64,000 nucleotides of DNA from Burkholderiales bacterium (GCA_014860445.1 JACZJT010000032.1:200268-264267), one strand, 5' to 3'; shown: positions 25,757-37,428, counted from the first letter of the stretch. Translations and numbers: made by a program. Notes: a model not told the origin generated them from the sequence alone.

Positions 25757-26431
25757 TCAGATCAAGCCACGTTCGGCAAATGACAAGGCCGAAGCTCCCG
25801 CGACGATGAAATGGTCCAGGACTTTGATGTCCACCAGACCCAGGGCTTGTTTGAGCGACTGCGTCAGCACCTGATCGGCGTGGCTGGGTTCGGCCACACC
25901 GGATGGGTGGTTGTGCGCGAAAATCACCGCGGCGGCATTGTGCTCCAGGGCGCATTTGACCACCTCGCGCGGATAGACACTGGTCTGAGTCAGCGTGCCA
26001 CGAAACAACTCTTCGCAGGCGAGGACCCGGTTCTGCGCATCCAAAAGTACCAAGACGAAAACTTCGTGTTCGCGCGCGGCCAGCGCGAGCCGCAAATAAT
26101 CGCGCACCGCGCCGGGCGAGTTGAGTGCGTCGTGCGTGCGCAGCGTTTCCGCAAGTGCCCGGCGGGCCATTTCCAATACCGCCTGCAACTGGGAATACTT
26201 GGCGTCGCCCATGCCCGGCAGCTCATGCAGTTCGGTGCGCTTTGCCGCAAACAGCGCGCCAAGGCTGCCACAGCGCACGAGCAGTTCACGCGCGAGGTCG
26301 ACCGCGCTCTTGCCGCGTACGCCGGTGCGCAGGAAGATCGCCAGCAACTCGGCGTCCGACAGACTTGCCGGTCCCAGTTGCAGCAATTTTTCTCTCGGCC
26401 GTTCGAGTTCCGGCCAGTCGCTGATCGCCAT
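25757..26431 (-). CDS. radC: RadC family JAB/MPN protein
   Basis: The 224-residue protein has an N-terminal helix-hairpin-helix-like region (LREKLLQLG...[14 protein letters not shown]) and a C-terminal JAB1/MPN metalloprotease-like domain with [14 protein letters not shown] (HxH-x7-S-x2-D). Despite its name the role in repair is unproven. ATG at 26431 was used because GAAAGGG lies 6 bases before it. It is divergent from coaBC. Confidence 0.93.
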   Translation of the reverse strand: MAISDWPELERPREKLLQLGPASLSDAELLAIFLRTGVRGKSAVDLARELLVRCGSLGALFAAKRTELHELPGMGDAKYSQLQAVLEMARRALAETLRTHDALNSPGAVRDYLRLALAAREHEVFVLVLLDAQNRVLACEELFRGTLTQTSVYPREVVKCALEHNAAAVIFAHNHPSGVAEPSHADQVLTQSLKQALGLVDIKVLDHFIVAGASALSFAERGLI

Positions 26432-26493
26432 GTGCCGCCCTTTCAATTGGCGTAAAATCCTTTTTCCAATTTAACGCGCAGTTGCTGATTTCG

Positions 26494-27684
26494 ATGACCG
26501 ATCTCAAAGGCAAACGCATCCTTCTCGGGCTGTCCGGCGGAATCGCCGCGTACAAGGCGGCCGAGTTGACCCGTTTGCTTACCCAGGCAGGCGCGGAAGT
26601 GCAGATAGTCATGACCGCCGCAGCCTGTCGCTTCATCACGCCGGTGACCATGCAGGCGCTTTCCGGAAATCCGGTGCATAGCGACCTGTGGGACGCTAGC
26701 GTGCCCAATAACATGGCGCACATCGAATTGTCGCGCGGCTGCGACGCCATCGTGGTTGCACCTGCGAGCGCGGATTTTCTCGCCAAACTCGCGCAAGGGC
26801 TGTGCGACGACCTGCTCTCGACGCTGTGTCTGGCGCGCGAATGTCCGCTGTTGGTCGCGCCGGCGATGAATCTGCAGATGTGGGGCAATCCCGCAACGCA
26901 GCGCAACATGAAGCAGCTGCGCGAGGATGGGATCGCGATCCTCGGGCCCGCGAGCGGCGACCAGGCCTGCGGCGAAGTGGGCATGGGGCGCATGCTCGAG
27001 GCGGACGAGATCTTCGAGGAAATCGAAGCCTTCTTTCAGCCGAAATTGCTGGCCGGGAAGCGGGTGCTGATCACGGCAGGGCCGACCTTCGAGCCGATCG
27101 ACACCGTGCGCGGTATTACCAATACCAGTTCCGGAAAAATGGGTTACGCGGTGGCGCGTGCGGCGCGCGACGCGGGTGCAGTCGTAACGCTGGTAAGCGG
27201 ACCGACGGCGCTGGCAGCGCCGCGCGGCATGGAGCGCATCGACGTCTCCAGCGCGCAGGAGATGTACGACGCGGCGATGGCGCGCGTCGCGAAGGCCGAT
27301 GTATTCATCGGCGTCGCCGCGGTCGCAGACTACCGGCCCAAAAACGCAAAGCCCCACAAGCTGAAAAAGGGTACAGGCGACATGACCCTGCAATTGCAGC
27401 CCAACCCCGATATCCTCGGAACCATCGCCGCGCGCCGGAAAGCACCTTTCTGCGTGGGATTTGCCGCTGAGACGGAGAATCTGGACGCGTATGCGGACGC
27501 CAAACGCCGTCGCAAGAAAGTGCCGCTGCTCGCCGCCAATCTCGCCCAGCACGCGTTCGGAGCCGACGACAACCAATTGATACTGTTTGACGATAAAGGC
27601 AGGCACGAGCTTGCGCGCGCCCCGAAATTGGAGCTTGCACGCGCGTTGGTGGCGCATATAGCGAAACTGTTGCCGAAGAAATAG
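26494..27684 (+). CDS. coaBC: bifunctional phosphopantothenoylcysteine decarboxylase/phosphopantothenate-cysteine ligase
   Basis: This 396-residue fusion carries out two steps of coenzyme A synthesis. The N-terminal CoaC flavoprotein domain (~1-180) has GGIAAYKAAELTRLL, the catalytic His in NMAHIEL, the VAPASADFLAK flavin loop and Cys in ACGEVGMGRM. The CoaB domain (~185-396) has ITAGPTFEPIDTVRGITNTSSGKMG, which binds CTP. The ATG at 26494 begins MTDLKGKRILLGLSGGIA. dut follows 88 bases later, the usual coaBC-dut order. Confidence 0.96.
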   Translation: MTDLKGKRILLGLSGGIAAYKAAELTRLLTQAGAEVQIVMTAAACRFITPVTMQALSGNPVHSDLWDASVPNNMAHIELSRGCDAIVVAPASADFLAKLAQGLCDDLLSTLCLARECPLLVAPAMNLQMWGNPATQRNMKQLREDGIAILGPASGDQACGEVGMGRMLEADEIFEEIEAFFQPKLLAGKRVLITAGPTFEPIDTVRGITNTSSGKMGYAVARAARDAGAVVTLVSGPTALAAPRGMERIDVSSAQEMYDAAMARVAKADVFIGVAAVADYRPKNAKPHKLKKGTGDMTLQLQPNPDILGTIAARRKAPFCVGFAAETENLDAYADAKRRRKKVPLLAANLAQHAFGADDNQLILFDDKGRHELARAPKLELARALVAHIAKLLPKK

Positions 27685-27772
27685 CAGCCTTCGACCGGCG
27701 GGAAACCAATGACCCGCGGTTTCGAACATTCGACCTGTCCCTAGTACCCAATAACCAGACCAGGAATTTTTC

Positions 27773-28222
27773 GTGCAAAAACTCGACGTAAAGATTCTCG
27801 ACCCGCGCCTCAAGGACAATCTGCCTCACTATGCCACCGCCGGCGCCGCGGGCCTGGACCTGCGGGCCTGCATCGACGCGCCGATGGAGCTCAAGCCCGG
27901 CGCAACCGAGCTGGTTCCCAGCGGCATCGCCATCCATCTCAGTGATCCCGGTCTTGCGGCCATGGTGCTGCCGCGCTCGGGCCTGGGGCACAAGCACGGC
28001 ATCGTGCTGGGCAATCTCGTCGGATTGATCGATTCCGATTACCAGGGACAGATCTTCGTATCCTTATGGAACCGCGGTGGCAGCGCGTTCATGCTCAATC
28101 CGCTTGAGCGCATAGCCCAACTGGTGGTGGTGCCGGTAGTGCAGGTGCAACTCAATGTAGTCGACGACTTCGCTGCGAGCGAGCGCGGCGCCGGCGGGTT
28201 CGGTAGCACCGGCAAGGCTTAG
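27773..28222 (+). CDS. dut: dUTP diphosphatase
   Basis: The 149-residue trimeric dUTPase hydrolyses dUTP to dUMP and PPi. All five motifs are visible: [46 protein letters not shown] and the C-terminal [11 protein letters not shown] arm. It starts with GTG at 27773. A bidirectional terminator follows. Confidence 0.97.
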   Translation: MQKLDVKILDPRLKDNLPHYATAGAAGLDLRACIDAPMELKPGATELVPSGIAIHLSDPGLAAMVLPRSGLGHKHGIVLGNLVGLIDSDYQGQIFVSLWNRGGSAFMLNPLERIAQLVVVPVVQVQLNVVDDFAASERGAGGFGSTGKA

Positions 28223-28239
28223 CCTTTATTCGTAAGTCG

Positions 28240-28270
28240 AAAAAAAGGCCGCTTGCGCGGCCATTTTTTT
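28240..28270. terminator. bidirectional terminator between dut and clpA
   Basis: A run of A, the stem GGCCGC, loop TTGC, stem GCGGCC, then A and seven T. It lies between the convergent dut and clpA genes and can serve both strands. Confidence 0.85.
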
Positions 28271-28284
28271 GCGTGAAAGACGCT

Positions 28285-30564
28285 TCAGCCCGCCTGTACG
28301 ACCGGTGGCGGCTCGACCGGTGTGTCGTCGGCAAAAACCAGACTCACCTTGTCCTCTGTGTCGATGTCGATGCTGACCTTGCCGCCGCTTACCAGTCGGC
28401 CGAAAAGCAATTCGTCTGCCAGGGCGCGACGCACCGTGTCCTGTATCAGTCGCGCCATCGGCCGCGCACCCATGAGCGGATCGAAGCCGTGCTTGGCCAG
28501 GTGCGTTTTTAGCGCGTCGGTGAAAATCACCTCTACTTTCTTCTCGTGCAGCTGTTCCTCCAGCTGCATCAGGAACTTGTCCACCACGCGCAGAATGATG
28601 TCGTGGTCGAGTGCGGCAAACGAGATGATCGCGTCCAGGCGGTTTCTGAACTCTGGGGTGAACATGCGTTTGATTTCAGCAAGTTCGTCGCCGGTGGTGC
28701 GCGACTGGCTGAATCCTATGCTTGCTCGATTCAGGGCCTCGGCGCCGGCATTGGTCGTCATGATGATGACGACATTGCGAAAATCCGCCTTGCGTCCGTT
28801 GTTGTCGGTGAGTGCGCCGTGGTCCATCACCTGAAGCAGGATATTGTAGACATCCGGGTGCGCCTTCTCGATCTCGTCGAGCAGGAGCACGCAGTGCGGC
28901 TTCTTGCTGATCGCCTCTGTCAGCAGGCCGCCCTGGTCGAAGCCGACATATCCCGGCGGCGCGCCGATCAGTCGCGACACGGCATGGCGCTCCATGTATT
29001 CGGACATGTCGAAGCGTATCAATTCGATGCCCATGCAGTAGGCGAGTTGTCTAGCCACCTCGGTCTTTCCGACGCCTGTGGGGCCGGAAAACAGGAACGA
29101 GCCGATCGGTTTGGTGGGTTGTCCCAGACCACTGCGCGCCATCTTGATCGCGGCGGCGAGCGCGTCGATGGCCCTGTCCTGGCCGAACACTACGGCTTTC
29201 AGATCGCGGTCGAGATTTCTCAATGACTCGCGGTCATCGGAGGACACGCTGCGCGGCGGGATGCGCGCGATCTTGGCAATGATCTCTTCGATCTCGAGCT
29301 TGCCCACGATCTTTCTTTGCTTGGTCTTGGGCAGGACGCGCTGTGCCGCGCCGGCTTCGTCGATAACGTCGATGGCCTTGTCCGGCAGATGCCTGTCGTT
29401 GATGAAACGCGCAGACAACTCGGCGGCGGTGGTGAGAGCCGCTGCCGAATACTTGATGCCGTGGTGTGCTTCAAAGCGGCTTTTCAGGCCGCGCAGGATG
29501 GCCACGGTTTCTTCCACTGAAGGTTCGACGACATCGATCTTCTGAAAGCGCCGCGACAGGGCGTGGTCTTTTTCGAATACGCCGCGATACTCGTTGTAGG
29601 TCGTCGCGCCGATGCACTTCAGTTGACCCGAAGAAAGTGCCGGTTTGAGCAGGTTGGACGCGTCCAGGGTTCCGCCGGACGCGGCGCCGGCGCCGATCAG
29701 TGTGTGGATCTCGTCGATGAACAGGATGGCGTTGCAATTGTCCAGCAGCTGCTTCAACACGGCCTTCAGGCGCTGTTCGAAGTCGCCCCGGTACTTGGTC
29801 CCGGCGAGAAGTGCGCCCATGTCCAATGCGTAAACCTGGCAGCGCGCCAGCACCTCGGGCACGTTGTTTTCGACGATGCGCCGTGCCAGGCCCTCGGCAA
29901 TGGCGGTCTTTCCCACCCCGGCTTCGCCAACCAGCAGCGGATTGTTCTTGCGCCGCCGGCACAGGGTCTGGATGACCCGCTCGAGCTCGCGTTCGCGGCC
30001 GATGAGAGGGTCTATTTTCCCGACCAAAGCCTGGGCATTCAAATTGAGGGTATAGGTTTCGAGCGCACCGTGGCCAGCCTGCTCGTCCGGCTGTTCTTCG
30101 CCGGCTTCCGGCTTGCTTCCCGGGCTCTGCGGCGTCTTGGTGATTCCGTGCGATATGAAGTTGACCACATCCAGGCGCGTGATGCCCTGCTGGTGCAGAA
30201 AGTACACGGCGTGCGAATCCTTTTCGCCAAAAATGGCCACCAGCACATTCGCGCCGGTCACTTCCTTCTTGCCGGACGACTGCACGTGCAGAATGGCGCG
30301 CTGTATGACGCGCTGGAATCCAAGCGTCGGCTGTGTGTCGATCTCCTCGGTGCCGGCCACGGTCGGCGTATGTTCGGCGACAAAGCCGCTCAGGCTCTTG
30401 CGCAGTTCGTCTATGTTGGCGGAGCACGCCCGCAACACTTCGGCAGCGGTGGGATTGTCCAGCAGCGCCAGCAGCAGATGTTCGACCGTAATGAACTCAT
30501 GGCGCTTTTGCCGTGCTTCGACAAAGGCCATGTGCAAACTGACTTCGAGTTCCTGCGCAATCAT
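28285..30564 (-). CDS. clpA: ATP-dependent Clp protease ATP-binding subunit ClpA
   Basis: The 759-residue AAA+ unfoldase feeds substrates to ClpP. It has a Clp-N repeat domain (~1-145), D1 with Walker [16 protein letters not shown] and Walker B in [15 protein letters not shown], and D2 with Walker [16 protein letters not shown] and [13 protein letters not shown], plus a C-terminal D2 small domain. It starts with ATG at 30564, overlapping the clpS stop as ATGA; ClpS is its adaptor. The absence of a long middle coiled coil separates it from ClpB. Confidence 0.97.
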   Translation of the reverse strand: MIAQELEVSLHMAFVEARQKRHEFITVEHLLLALLDNPTAAEVLRACSANIDELRKSLSGFVAEHTPTVAGTEEIDTQPTLGFQRVIQRAILHVQSSGKKEVTGANVLVAIFGEKDSHAVYFLHQQGITRLDVVNFISHGITKTPQSPGSKPEAGEEQPDEQAGHGALETYTLNLNAQALVGKIDPLIGRERELERVIQTLCRRRKNNPLLVGEAGVGKTAIAEGLARRIVENNVPEVLARCQVYALDMGALLAGTKYRGDFEQRLKAVLKQLLDNCNAILFIDEIHTLIGAGAASGGTLDASNLLKPALSSGQLKCIGATTYNEYRGVFEKDHALSRRFQKIDVVEPSVEETVAILRGLKSRFEAHHGIKYSAAALTTAAELSARFINDRHLPDKAIDVIDEAGAAQRVLPKTKQRKIVGKLEIEEIIAKIARIPPRSVSSDDRESLRNLDRDLKAVVFGQDRAIDALAAAIKMARSGLGQPTKPIGSFLFSGPTGVGKTEVARQLAYCMGIELIRFDMSEYMERHAVSRLIGAPPGYVGFDQGGLLTEAISKKPHCVLLLDEIEKAHPDVYNILLQVMDHGALTDNNGRKADFRNVVIIMTTNAGAEALNRASIGFSQSRTTGDELAEIKRMFTPEFRNRLDAIISFAALDHDIILRVVDKFLMQLEEQLHEKKVEVIFTDALKTHLAKHGFDPLMGARPMARLIQDTVRRALADELLFGRLVSGGKVSIDIDTEDKVSLVFADDTPVEPPPVVQAG

Positions 30565-30872
30565 TCAGTCTCCTCCATCACGCATTGAAGCGGATGTTGA
30601 TGCTGACGGGCGAAACTGCCCACCTGCTCTACCTTGGTAACCGCTACATCTTTCGGATACACGCCGCATACGCCCATTCCTTCCCGGTGCACCTTCAGCA
30701 TAACCTGTGTCGCCTGCTCGCGGCTCAGGCTGAAGAACGTCTGCAGCACGACGACCACGAATTCCATGGGGGTGTAGTCGTCATTCAGCAGCATAACCTT
30801 GAACAGCGGCGGCGGTTTGACCTTGGCCTTTTTCGCCTCTAATACGGTCCCCTCGCGTGCCCGGTTCGCCAT
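30561..30872 (-). CDS. clpS: ClpS adaptor protein
   Basis: The 103-residue adaptor delivers N-degron substrates to ClpA. Typical segments are [24 protein letters not shown] (binding pocket Asn-Asp and Met) and the [16 protein letters not shown] block. It lies immediately upstream of clpA with a 4-base overlap. Confidence 0.96.
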   Translation of the reverse strand: MANRAREGTVLEAKKAKVKPPPLFKVMLLNDDYTPMEFVVVVLQTFFSLSREQATQVMLKVHREGMGVCGVYPKDVAVTKVEQVGSFARQHQHPLQCVMEETE

Positions 30873-31351
30873 ACTCGTGTACCCACTTAGACATAGACAC
30901 TATGCCAGATTCTACACTCAGCCTGTTTATTGACTGCCGTTCATTGCAAAGTGGGGATCGATATCTGAAACGCAAGGATCCCACCTCATATTCGTTCAGG
31001 CTGTCCCTTAAATGAGAGCAAAGCCCGCGGCCCATTCGGAGATTCGGAAACGTCCGCTTCGGCAAAAAAGCCCCAAACCGCATTCCACCTACGCTTGCTG
31101 CATTATCGCCCGAATAGAGCGTTGTCTGTGTGTAATCCTAAACGCTGTCGCGACGCCGCGCAATGCTTGCCGGCAGCGTGAATTCAGTGCGTTCGTGCCG
31201 GCGGCGCGGCGACTTGACTTGAGTCCGCAAAATCAGTTAAAAACGCGTGGTGTTCGGTCTCAGACGGTATGCGCAACGCACTTGCATTACGGCGTTGATC
31301 CGGGCACGAAAAGATGGTTTCCCAATTACGCGATTAGCTCCGGAACTTCAT
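30873..31351. other. divergent intergenic: clpS promoter side and cold-shock leader
   Basis: These 479 bases hold no convincing ORF. A weak promoter-like TTGACT (31214-31219) with a 17-base spacer to TTAAAA would give the cold-shock gene a leader of about 100 bases, in keeping with the long structured leaders of csp genes. The spacing is right but the -10 is poor, so this is tentative. Confidence 0.4.
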
Positions 31352-31558
31352 ATGCCAACAGGTACCGTAAAGTGGTTCAATGACGCCAAGGGTTACGGCT
31401 TCATCACGCCGGACGATGGTAGCGAAGATTTGTTCGCGCATTTCTCGGCGATCCAGATGGACGGATTCAAGACCCTCAAAGAGGGCCAGAAGGTGAAGTT
31501 CGAGATCACCCAAGGCACCAAGGGCAAGCAGGCGTCGGGGATTCAGTCGGCCGACTGA
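31352..31558 (+). CDS. cspA: cold-shock domain protein
   Basis: The 68-residue OB-fold protein reads [21 protein letters not shown], which includes the RNP1 motif KGYGFI, and has DLFAHFSAI as RNP2. It binds single-stranded RNA and DNA and acts as an RNA chaperone. The ATG at 31352 gives exactly the family length; upstream extension has no family resemblance. Which csp paralogue it is cannot be told. Confidence 0.93.
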   Translation: MPTGTVKWFNDAKGYGFITPDDGSEDLFAHFSAIQMDGFKTLKEGQKVKFEITQGTKGKQASGIQSAD

Positions 31559-31670
31559 TCCGCCGCCCTCGCCGGTCGGTACTTGGTTCACGCTGCCGAT
31601 AAACCGCAGCGGAACAGGCGACATCAGGCGCGAGTCGGGGCCGGCGCTGCGTTTTCGCGAACCGAACAGA

Positions 31671-31706
31671 AAAGCGGCAGCAGGCGTTGCAGCCTGCTGC
31701 CGCTTT
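31671..31706. terminator. bidirectional terminator between csp and icd
   Basis: A perfect 15-base inverted repeat (AAAGCGGCAGCAGGC at 31671-31685, its complement at 31692-31706) with a 6-base loop lies between the convergent csp and icd genes. The flanking A and T runs are short. Confidence 0.75.
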
Positions 31707-31756
31707 ATTCTTTCTCGTGCCAGTCAGCCGGCGCGCGCTGATGGCGAAGTGCCGCC

Positions 31757-33019
31757 TCAGCGCATTTTGTCAATCATCGCCTGGCCGAAGCCGGAGCACG
31801 AAACCTGCTTGGCACCGGTCATGAGTCGGGCGAAGTCGTAGGTTACGGTCTTGGCGTTGATCGCCGCTTCCATGGACTTGATGATGAGATCGGCAGCTTC
31901 GGCCCAGCCCATGTGCCGCAGCATCATTTCCGCCGAGAGGATTTCCGAGCCGGGATTGACGTAGTCCTTGCCTGCGTATTTGGGCGCGGTGCCATGGGTG
32001 GCTTCGAACATGGCGACCGTATCCGACATGTTGGCACCGGGTGCGATGCCTATTCCGCCGACCTGGGCGGCGAGTGCATCGGAGATGTAATCGCCGTTCA
32101 GGTTTAGCGTGGCAAGCACGTCATATTCCGCCGGCCGCAGCAGGATTTGCTGCAGCATCGCGTCCATAATGATGTCCTTCACCACGATGTCCTGGCCCGT
32201 TTTCGGGTTTTTGTAGCTCATCCACGGACCGCCATCGAGCAACTTGGCACCGAACTCCTTCTGTGCCAGCGCGTAGCCCCAGTCGCGGAACGCACCCTCG
32301 GTAAATTTCTGGATGTTGCCCTTGTGGACCAGGGTGACCGACTTGCGGTTATTGTCGATTGCGTACTGGAACGCTTTCCGGGTCAGTCGCTCGCTGCCTT
32401 CGCTCGAGACCGGCTTGATGCCGATCGCAGCGGTCGCCGGGAAACGGATCTTGGTTACCTTCATTTCCTTGATCAGGTAGTCGATCAGTTTCTTCGCCTC
32501 CGGCGTACCGGAAGCCCATTCGATGCCTGCGTAGATATCCTCGGAGTTCTCGCGGAAGATCACCATGTCCGTCTTTTCCGGCTCCTTGACCGGACTAGGG
32601 ACGCCGGGGAAGTAGTGTATCGGGCGCAGGCAGACGTACAGATCGAGTTGTTGGCGCAAGGCCACGTTGATGGAGCGGATGCCGCCTCCGACCGGCGTGG
32701 TCAGCGGACCTTTGATCGACACGACGAACTCCTTGGACGCTTCCAGGGTTTCGTCCGGCAGCCAAACGTTTTCGCCGTATACCTTGCAGGATTTTTCGCC
32801 GGCGTACATCTCCATCCAGGAGATTTTGCGCTTGCCGCCGTATGCCTTGGCTACTGCCGCGTCGACGACCTTGATCATCACCGGCGTGATGTCGACGCCG
32901 ATGCCGTCGCCCTCGATAAACGGAATGACCGGCTGGTCCGGTATTTCCAGAGAATTGTCCGGCCGGACGCGAATCTTTTCGCCTACGCCGGGGACTTTGA
33001 TGTGTTTGTAGCTGGCCAT
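31757..33019 (-). CDS. icd: NADP-dependent isocitrate dehydrogenase
   Basis: The 420-residue enzyme oxidises isocitrate to 2-oxoglutarate in the TCA cycle. It is the E. coli Icd type: [14 protein letters not shown] contains the substrate and regulatory segment, [16 protein letters not shown] opens the fold, and [26 protein letters not shown] carries metal- and cofactor-binding residues. Length is normal. It is divergent from aceA, its competitor for isocitrate. Confidence 0.97.
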   Translation of the reverse strand: MASYKHIKVPGVGEKIRVRPDNSLEIPDQPVIPFIEGDGIGVDITPVMIKVVDAAVAKAYGGKRKISWMEMYAGEKSCKVYGENVWLPDETLEASKEFVVSIKGPLTTPVGGGIRSINVALRQQLDLYVCLRPIHYFPGVPSPVKEPEKTDMVIFRENSEDIYAGIEWASGTPEAKKLIDYLIKEMKVTKIRFPATAAIGIKPVSSEGSERLTRKAFQYAIDNNRKSVTLVHKGNIQKFTEGAFRDWGYALAQKEFGAKLLDGGPWMSYKNPKTGQDIVVKDIIMDAMLQQILLRPAEYDVLATLNLNGDYISDALAAQVGGIGIAPGANMSDTVAMFEATHGTAPKYAGKDYVNPGSEILSAEMMLRHMGWAEAADLIIKSMEAAINAKTVTYDFARLMTGAKQVSCSGFGQAMIDKMR

Positions 33020-33559
33020 GGAGACTCCTTTGATGATGAAAGGGATTGGGAAAATCGGGGGGAGGGGGTTGACAACTCTTATGTCTTATATATGATACAC
33101 GACATGCGCGCGGTAAGGCCGTATTTTACTCCCGTTCGTATGGTGATTTGACTGCGACTGGCGGGGCCACACAGGGTGGCTTTGCGGTGCCGCACCAAAT
33201 TATTGAAATGACATTCCGTAATGCGGAAAATACTGCATGTGTCTGTTTATAACATATTGTATATAAGCGATTTATCGGAATACTTTTTTATGTTGCGTAG
33301 CGGCGTAACTTTCGATAATCTGTATTCGTTTATACCGCGGGATGGCTGTTCCCGTGTGCTGAAAACCGGACCGATGCTGACCGCATCGATCGCCCGGAAG
33401 ACTGCCGGCGACAATGCCGAGCAGTCGCAGGTGGCGCACCCAAACAGGGTGACGCACGGCGGGAAGGCAGGAGTATCCAACCCAGAAGGGTCTCTTTGTC
33501 CGCGCAGAAAAGACAGGCGCATGACGCGCACTGCCCATTAATATTTTCGAGAGGAAATC
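33020..33559. promoter_or_regulatory. 540-base icd/aceA divergent control region
   Basis: No convincing gene is present; short open frames here lack a start site or family resemblance. The stretch 33180-33340 is AT-rich. It contains CTTATATA at about 33085-33092, an inverted TATATAAG around 33253-33260, and the palindrome at 33214-33228. TTGACA (33069-33074) is a promoter-like hexamer on the plus strand. The size and position suggest joint regulation of the isocitrate branch point. Confidence 0.5.
33214..33228. promoter_or_regulatory. candidate operator TTCCG-N5-CGGAA
   Basis: A perfect dyad of five-base arms around TAATG in the aceA upstream region. Its form resembles sites bound by IclR-family regulators, and IclR proteins control aceA in enterics; assignment here is inference. 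Confidence 0.45.
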
Positions 33560-34867
<1,308 letters not shown>

Positions 34868-34887
34868 GTTAGGGTTCGCCCAATCCG

Positions 34888-34919
34888 ACGCCGCAGCGCA
34901 GTACGCTGCGGCGTTTTTT
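34888..34919 (+). terminator. aceA rho-independent terminator
   Basis: ACGCCGCAGCG and CGCTGCGGCGT form an 11-base stem with a CAGTA loop followed by a run of T, 20 bases past the aceA stop. Confidence 0.9.
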
Positions 34920-34976
34920 GTTGCACGGCAGGAACTGCAGTTAAACTGTAGGCGGTAGAAACAAGAGCGTGCATCC

Positions 34977-35534
34977 ATGGCCAAAGTGATTCTTTTCAAC
35001 AAACCCTTCGGCGTGCTGTGCCAGTTCACCGCGCCCGCGGAACGCGCCTGCCTCAAGGATTACATTGCGATTCCCGGCGTCTATCCGGCGGGGCGGCTGG
35101 ACACGGACAGCGAGGGCTTGCTGGTACTTACCGACGACGGCCCGCTTCAGGCGCGCATCAGCGAACCGCGTCATAAACTGACGAAGACGTACTGGGCGCA
35201 GGTCGAAGGCGTGCCGGCGGAGCCTGCGCTGCAGCAGTTGTGCCAGGGACTGAATCTGGGCGACTTCATATCGCAGCCTTGCTTGGCGCGCCGCATGGAC
35301 GAGCCAGCGGGCCTGTGGCCTCGCGATCCGCCGATACGGATCAGGAAGCAAATTCCCACCGTATGGATTGAGTTGAAGCTGAGGGAAGGCAAGAATCGCC
35401 AGGTGCGACGCATGACCGCGAAGATAGGGCACCCGACCGTGCGCCTGATACGCTGGGCCGTGGGCTCTTGGACACTGGCAGGTATTGCGCCCGGGCAGTG
35501 GCGCGATGCGGACGCGGCCGAGACAGGCTTATAG
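34977..35534 (+). CDS. rluE: RluE-type 23S rRNA pseudouridine synthase
   Basis: The 185-residue protein is of the RsuA/RluB/E/F family without an S4 domain. The catalytic block PAGRLDTDSEGLLVLT carries the essential Asp, and RKQIPTVWIELKLREGKNRQVRRM is the family C-terminal signature. It should isomerise a uridine in 23S rRNA (U2457 in E. coli). It starts at ATG 34977. Confidence 0.93.
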   Translation: MAKVILFNKPFGVLCQFTAPAERACLKDYIAIPGVYPAGRLDTDSEGLLVLTDDGPLQARISEPRHKLTKTYWAQVEGVPAEPALQQLCQGLNLGDFISQPCLARRMDEPAGLWPRDPPIRIRKQIPTVWIELKLREGKNRQVRRMTAKIGHPTVRLIRWAVGSWTLAGIAPGQWRDADAAETGL

Positions 35535-35633
35535 CCCGCCAACCATGAGGCCGGAGAATGGAACACAATGGTTGCCGGAGCCGACGGATGTCTTAGCTCC
35601 GCCTTTTTTCCGACCCGAGGTGAGTCTCGATCT

Positions 35634-36119
35634 ATGAAACGCAATTTCTGCAGTTGTTTGAAGCGCGGTGCGAGCCTCATTGCCGCCGCCTTGGCAGGCT
35701 TGATATTCGGTCTCGGGCCGGCGCGGGCGCAACAGCCATTCCTGCCCGCGGTCGCGCTCAATGCCGGTATTCACGTGATTCAGGCCGAGGTGGCCGATAC
35801 GCCGGCGACGCGCTCGCAGGGATTGATGCTGCGAAAGTCCATGGCGCAGGGCGCCGGGATGTTGTTTCTTTTCGATGAACTGGCAACGCATTGCATGTGG
35901 ATGAAGAACACGCTCATCCCATTGAGCGTGGCATTTATCGATGCTGGCGGTCGGGTCGTCAACATTGCCGACATGCAGCCGCTGGACGAAACGTCGCATT
36001 GTGCGACACGGCCGGCGCGCTACGCGCTGGAAATGAATCAGGGATGGTTCAAAAAACGCGGCATCGTCGCCGGCGCTGTGATCCAGGGCCTGGAGCGGTT
36101 TTCGCCCGCCGCGCGCTGA
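35634..36119 (+). CDS. DUF192 family exported protein
   Basis: The 161-residue protein has a signal peptide (residues ~1-32, ending PARAQ) and a DUF192 domain: VEVADTPATRSQGLMLRKSM-like opening, HCMWMKNTLIPLSVAFID and ALEMNQGWFKKRGI. The family is periplasmic or secreted and its role is unknown. The ATG at 35634 was chosen because it begins the signal peptide. It ends 6 bases before the convergent PuuD-like gene. Confidence 0.85.
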   Translation: MKRNFCSCLKRGASLIAAALAGLIFGLGPARAQQPFLPAVALNAGIHVIQAEVADTPATRSQGLMLRKSMAQGAGMLFLFDELATHCMWMKNTLIPLSVAFIDAGGRVVNIADMQPLDETSHCATRPARYALEMNQGWFKKRGIVAGAVIQGLERFSPAAR

Positions 36120-36125
36120 ACGGTT

Positions 36126-36611
36126 TTAGAAGTAGGTCGCGCTGTGTCCTGCCGCGCCCATGAAGAACAGCAGCGGAAAAGACAGCACCAGATTCAGCCT
36201 CGATACGATGAAAGCGCGCCGGCGCGCCGCGACTTTTTGCGCCTCGCTCGCCTCCACCAGCCCAAGAACCATTTTTTGCGCGGGCCACAGCAGCGCCCAT
36301 ACGTTGACCAGCATGATGGTGCCCAGCCATGCGCCTATCCCGATCAGGACATGCCCTGGCCGCAAGGCGAACGCTGCGGTGAAATTTGCGCCGAGCAGCG
36401 CGGCCCCGGTGAGCCAGGTCGCTACGGAGGCCCAGCGGAACCAGGCAAGTGCGCGCGGCACGACGTGGCGGTTGATGGCTGCTGCACTGCCGTCGGCCAT
36501 CGCGGATTTCAGCGCCGCCATCTGAACGAAATTGAAGTAGTAAAGCAAGCCGACCCACATGATGCCTGCCATGAAGTGGAACCAGCGCGCCAGCGACGGG
36601 ATGACGTCCAC
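36126..36611 (-). CDS. PuuD-like membrane protein (urate hydroxylase N-terminal family)
   Basis: The 161-residue protein has four predicted helices and begins WFHFMAGIMWVGLLYYFNFVQ, the signature of the membrane part of bacterial PuuD urate oxidases. The C-terminal cytochrome c domain of PuuD is missing, and no purine-degradation genes are near, so urate oxidation is unlikely. The conserved His may still bind heme. It starts with GTG at 36611, one base after the stop of a 32-codon ORF. Confidence 0.8.
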   Translation of the reverse strand: MDVIPSLARWFHFMAGIMWVGLLYYFNFVQMAALKSAMADGSAAAINRHVVPRALAWFRWASVATWLTGAALLGANFTAAFALRPGHVLIGIGAWLGTIMLVNVWALLWPAQKMVLGLVEASEAQKVAARRRAFIVSRLNLVLSFPLLFFMGAAGHSATYF

Positions 36612-36612
36612 A

Positions 36613-36711
36613 TCAGCCTCCGATCACGTAGCGTACCAGGAGGTACAGCGCGAGCGTCAGTGCAAGCCCGCAGGCAACCGTTGCCGGCAGTGAATCCAGT
36701 GGGTTTTTCAT
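36613..36711 (-). CDS. 32-residue putative small membrane protein
   Basis: A short ORF (MKNPLDSLPATVACGLAL... ending RYVIGG) encodes a single hydrophobic helix (residues ~9-28) with a basic residue near its end. It ends one base before the GTG of the PuuD-like gene, a sign of translational coupling. Its ribosome binding site is weak, and the name of any family is unknown to me. The reading-frame fit and composition are what support it. Confidence 0.55.
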   Translation of the reverse strand: MKNPLDSLPATVACGLALTLALYLLVRYVIGG

Positions 36712-36759
36712 CGAGTTTTCAGACCCGCGCCATGGTCAAAGCGCAGGTCCGAAACTGAA

Positions 36760-37341
36760 TCAGCCGGCGAAATTCTTCGCCACGAAATCCCAGTTCACCA
36801 GATTCCAGAATGCTTCCACGTACTTCGGGCGGGCATTGCGATAATCGACGTAATAAGCGTGTTCCCAGACATCGCAAGTCATGAGTGGCTTGTCGGCGCC
36901 GGTCAGCGGAGTGCCTGCATTGCTCGTGTTGGCGATGTCAACGGAGCCGTCGGCCTTTTTCACCAGCCAGGTCCAGCCTGATCCGAAATTGCCCACCGCT
37001 GATTTGGAGAAGGCTTCCTTGAACGCGTCGAACGAACCCCATTTCTTTTCGATCGCCGCGCCGAGCGCGCCGGAAGGTGCGCCGCCGCCCTTGGGCGACA
37101 GGCAGTTCCAGTAGAAAGTATGGTTCCAGACCTGGGCTGCGTTGTTGAACACGCCGCCGGTCGCTTTCTTGCTGATTTCCTCGAGACTGGCGTTCTCGAA
37201 TTCCGTGCCCTTGATGAGGTTGTTCAGATTGGTCACGTAGGCCTGATGATGTTTGCCATAGTGGAATTCGAGCGTTTCCTTCGAGATGTGCGGCTGCAAT
37301 GCGTCCATCGCAAAAGGTAAAGGCGGCAATTTGTGTTCCAT
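36760..37341 (-). CDS. sodB: superoxide dismutase [Fe]
   Basis: The 193-residue SodB converts superoxide to peroxide and oxygen. It has the start [32 protein letters not shown] with the first metal His, NHTFYWNC with the second, and [13 protein letters not shown] with the Asp and His ligands. Features such as [10 protein letters not shown] and the Gln/Gly pattern favour Fe over Mn. It stands beside xseA as in Burkholderiales. Confidence 0.95.
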   Translation of the reverse strand: MEHKLPPLPFAMDALQPHISKETLEFHYGKHHQAYVTNLNNLIKGTEFENASLEEISKKATGGVFNNAAQVWNHTFYWNCLSPKGGGAPSGALGAAIEKKWGSFDAFKEAFSKSAVGNFGSGWTWLVKKADGSVDIANTSNAGTPLTGADKPLMTCDVWEHAYYVDYRNARPKYVEAFWNLVNWDFVAKNFAG

Positions 37342-37428
37342 TCTGGATTCTCCTTGATTATCTGTTGCGGCTGCGAAAACGACGATTGTAGGCGATATGC
37401 CACGCCAGTAGCAACGAAGCCCCCCAAC

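Noticed and set aside
33221-33541. Open frame in the icd/aceA intergenic
   Set aside because: The start lies in an AT-rich patch with no ribosome binding site, the product has no known motif, and the region is better read as control DNA.
36126-36611. Functional urate oxidase PuuD
   Set aside because: Only the membrane part is present, the cytochrome c domain is missing, and there are no purine genes nearby.
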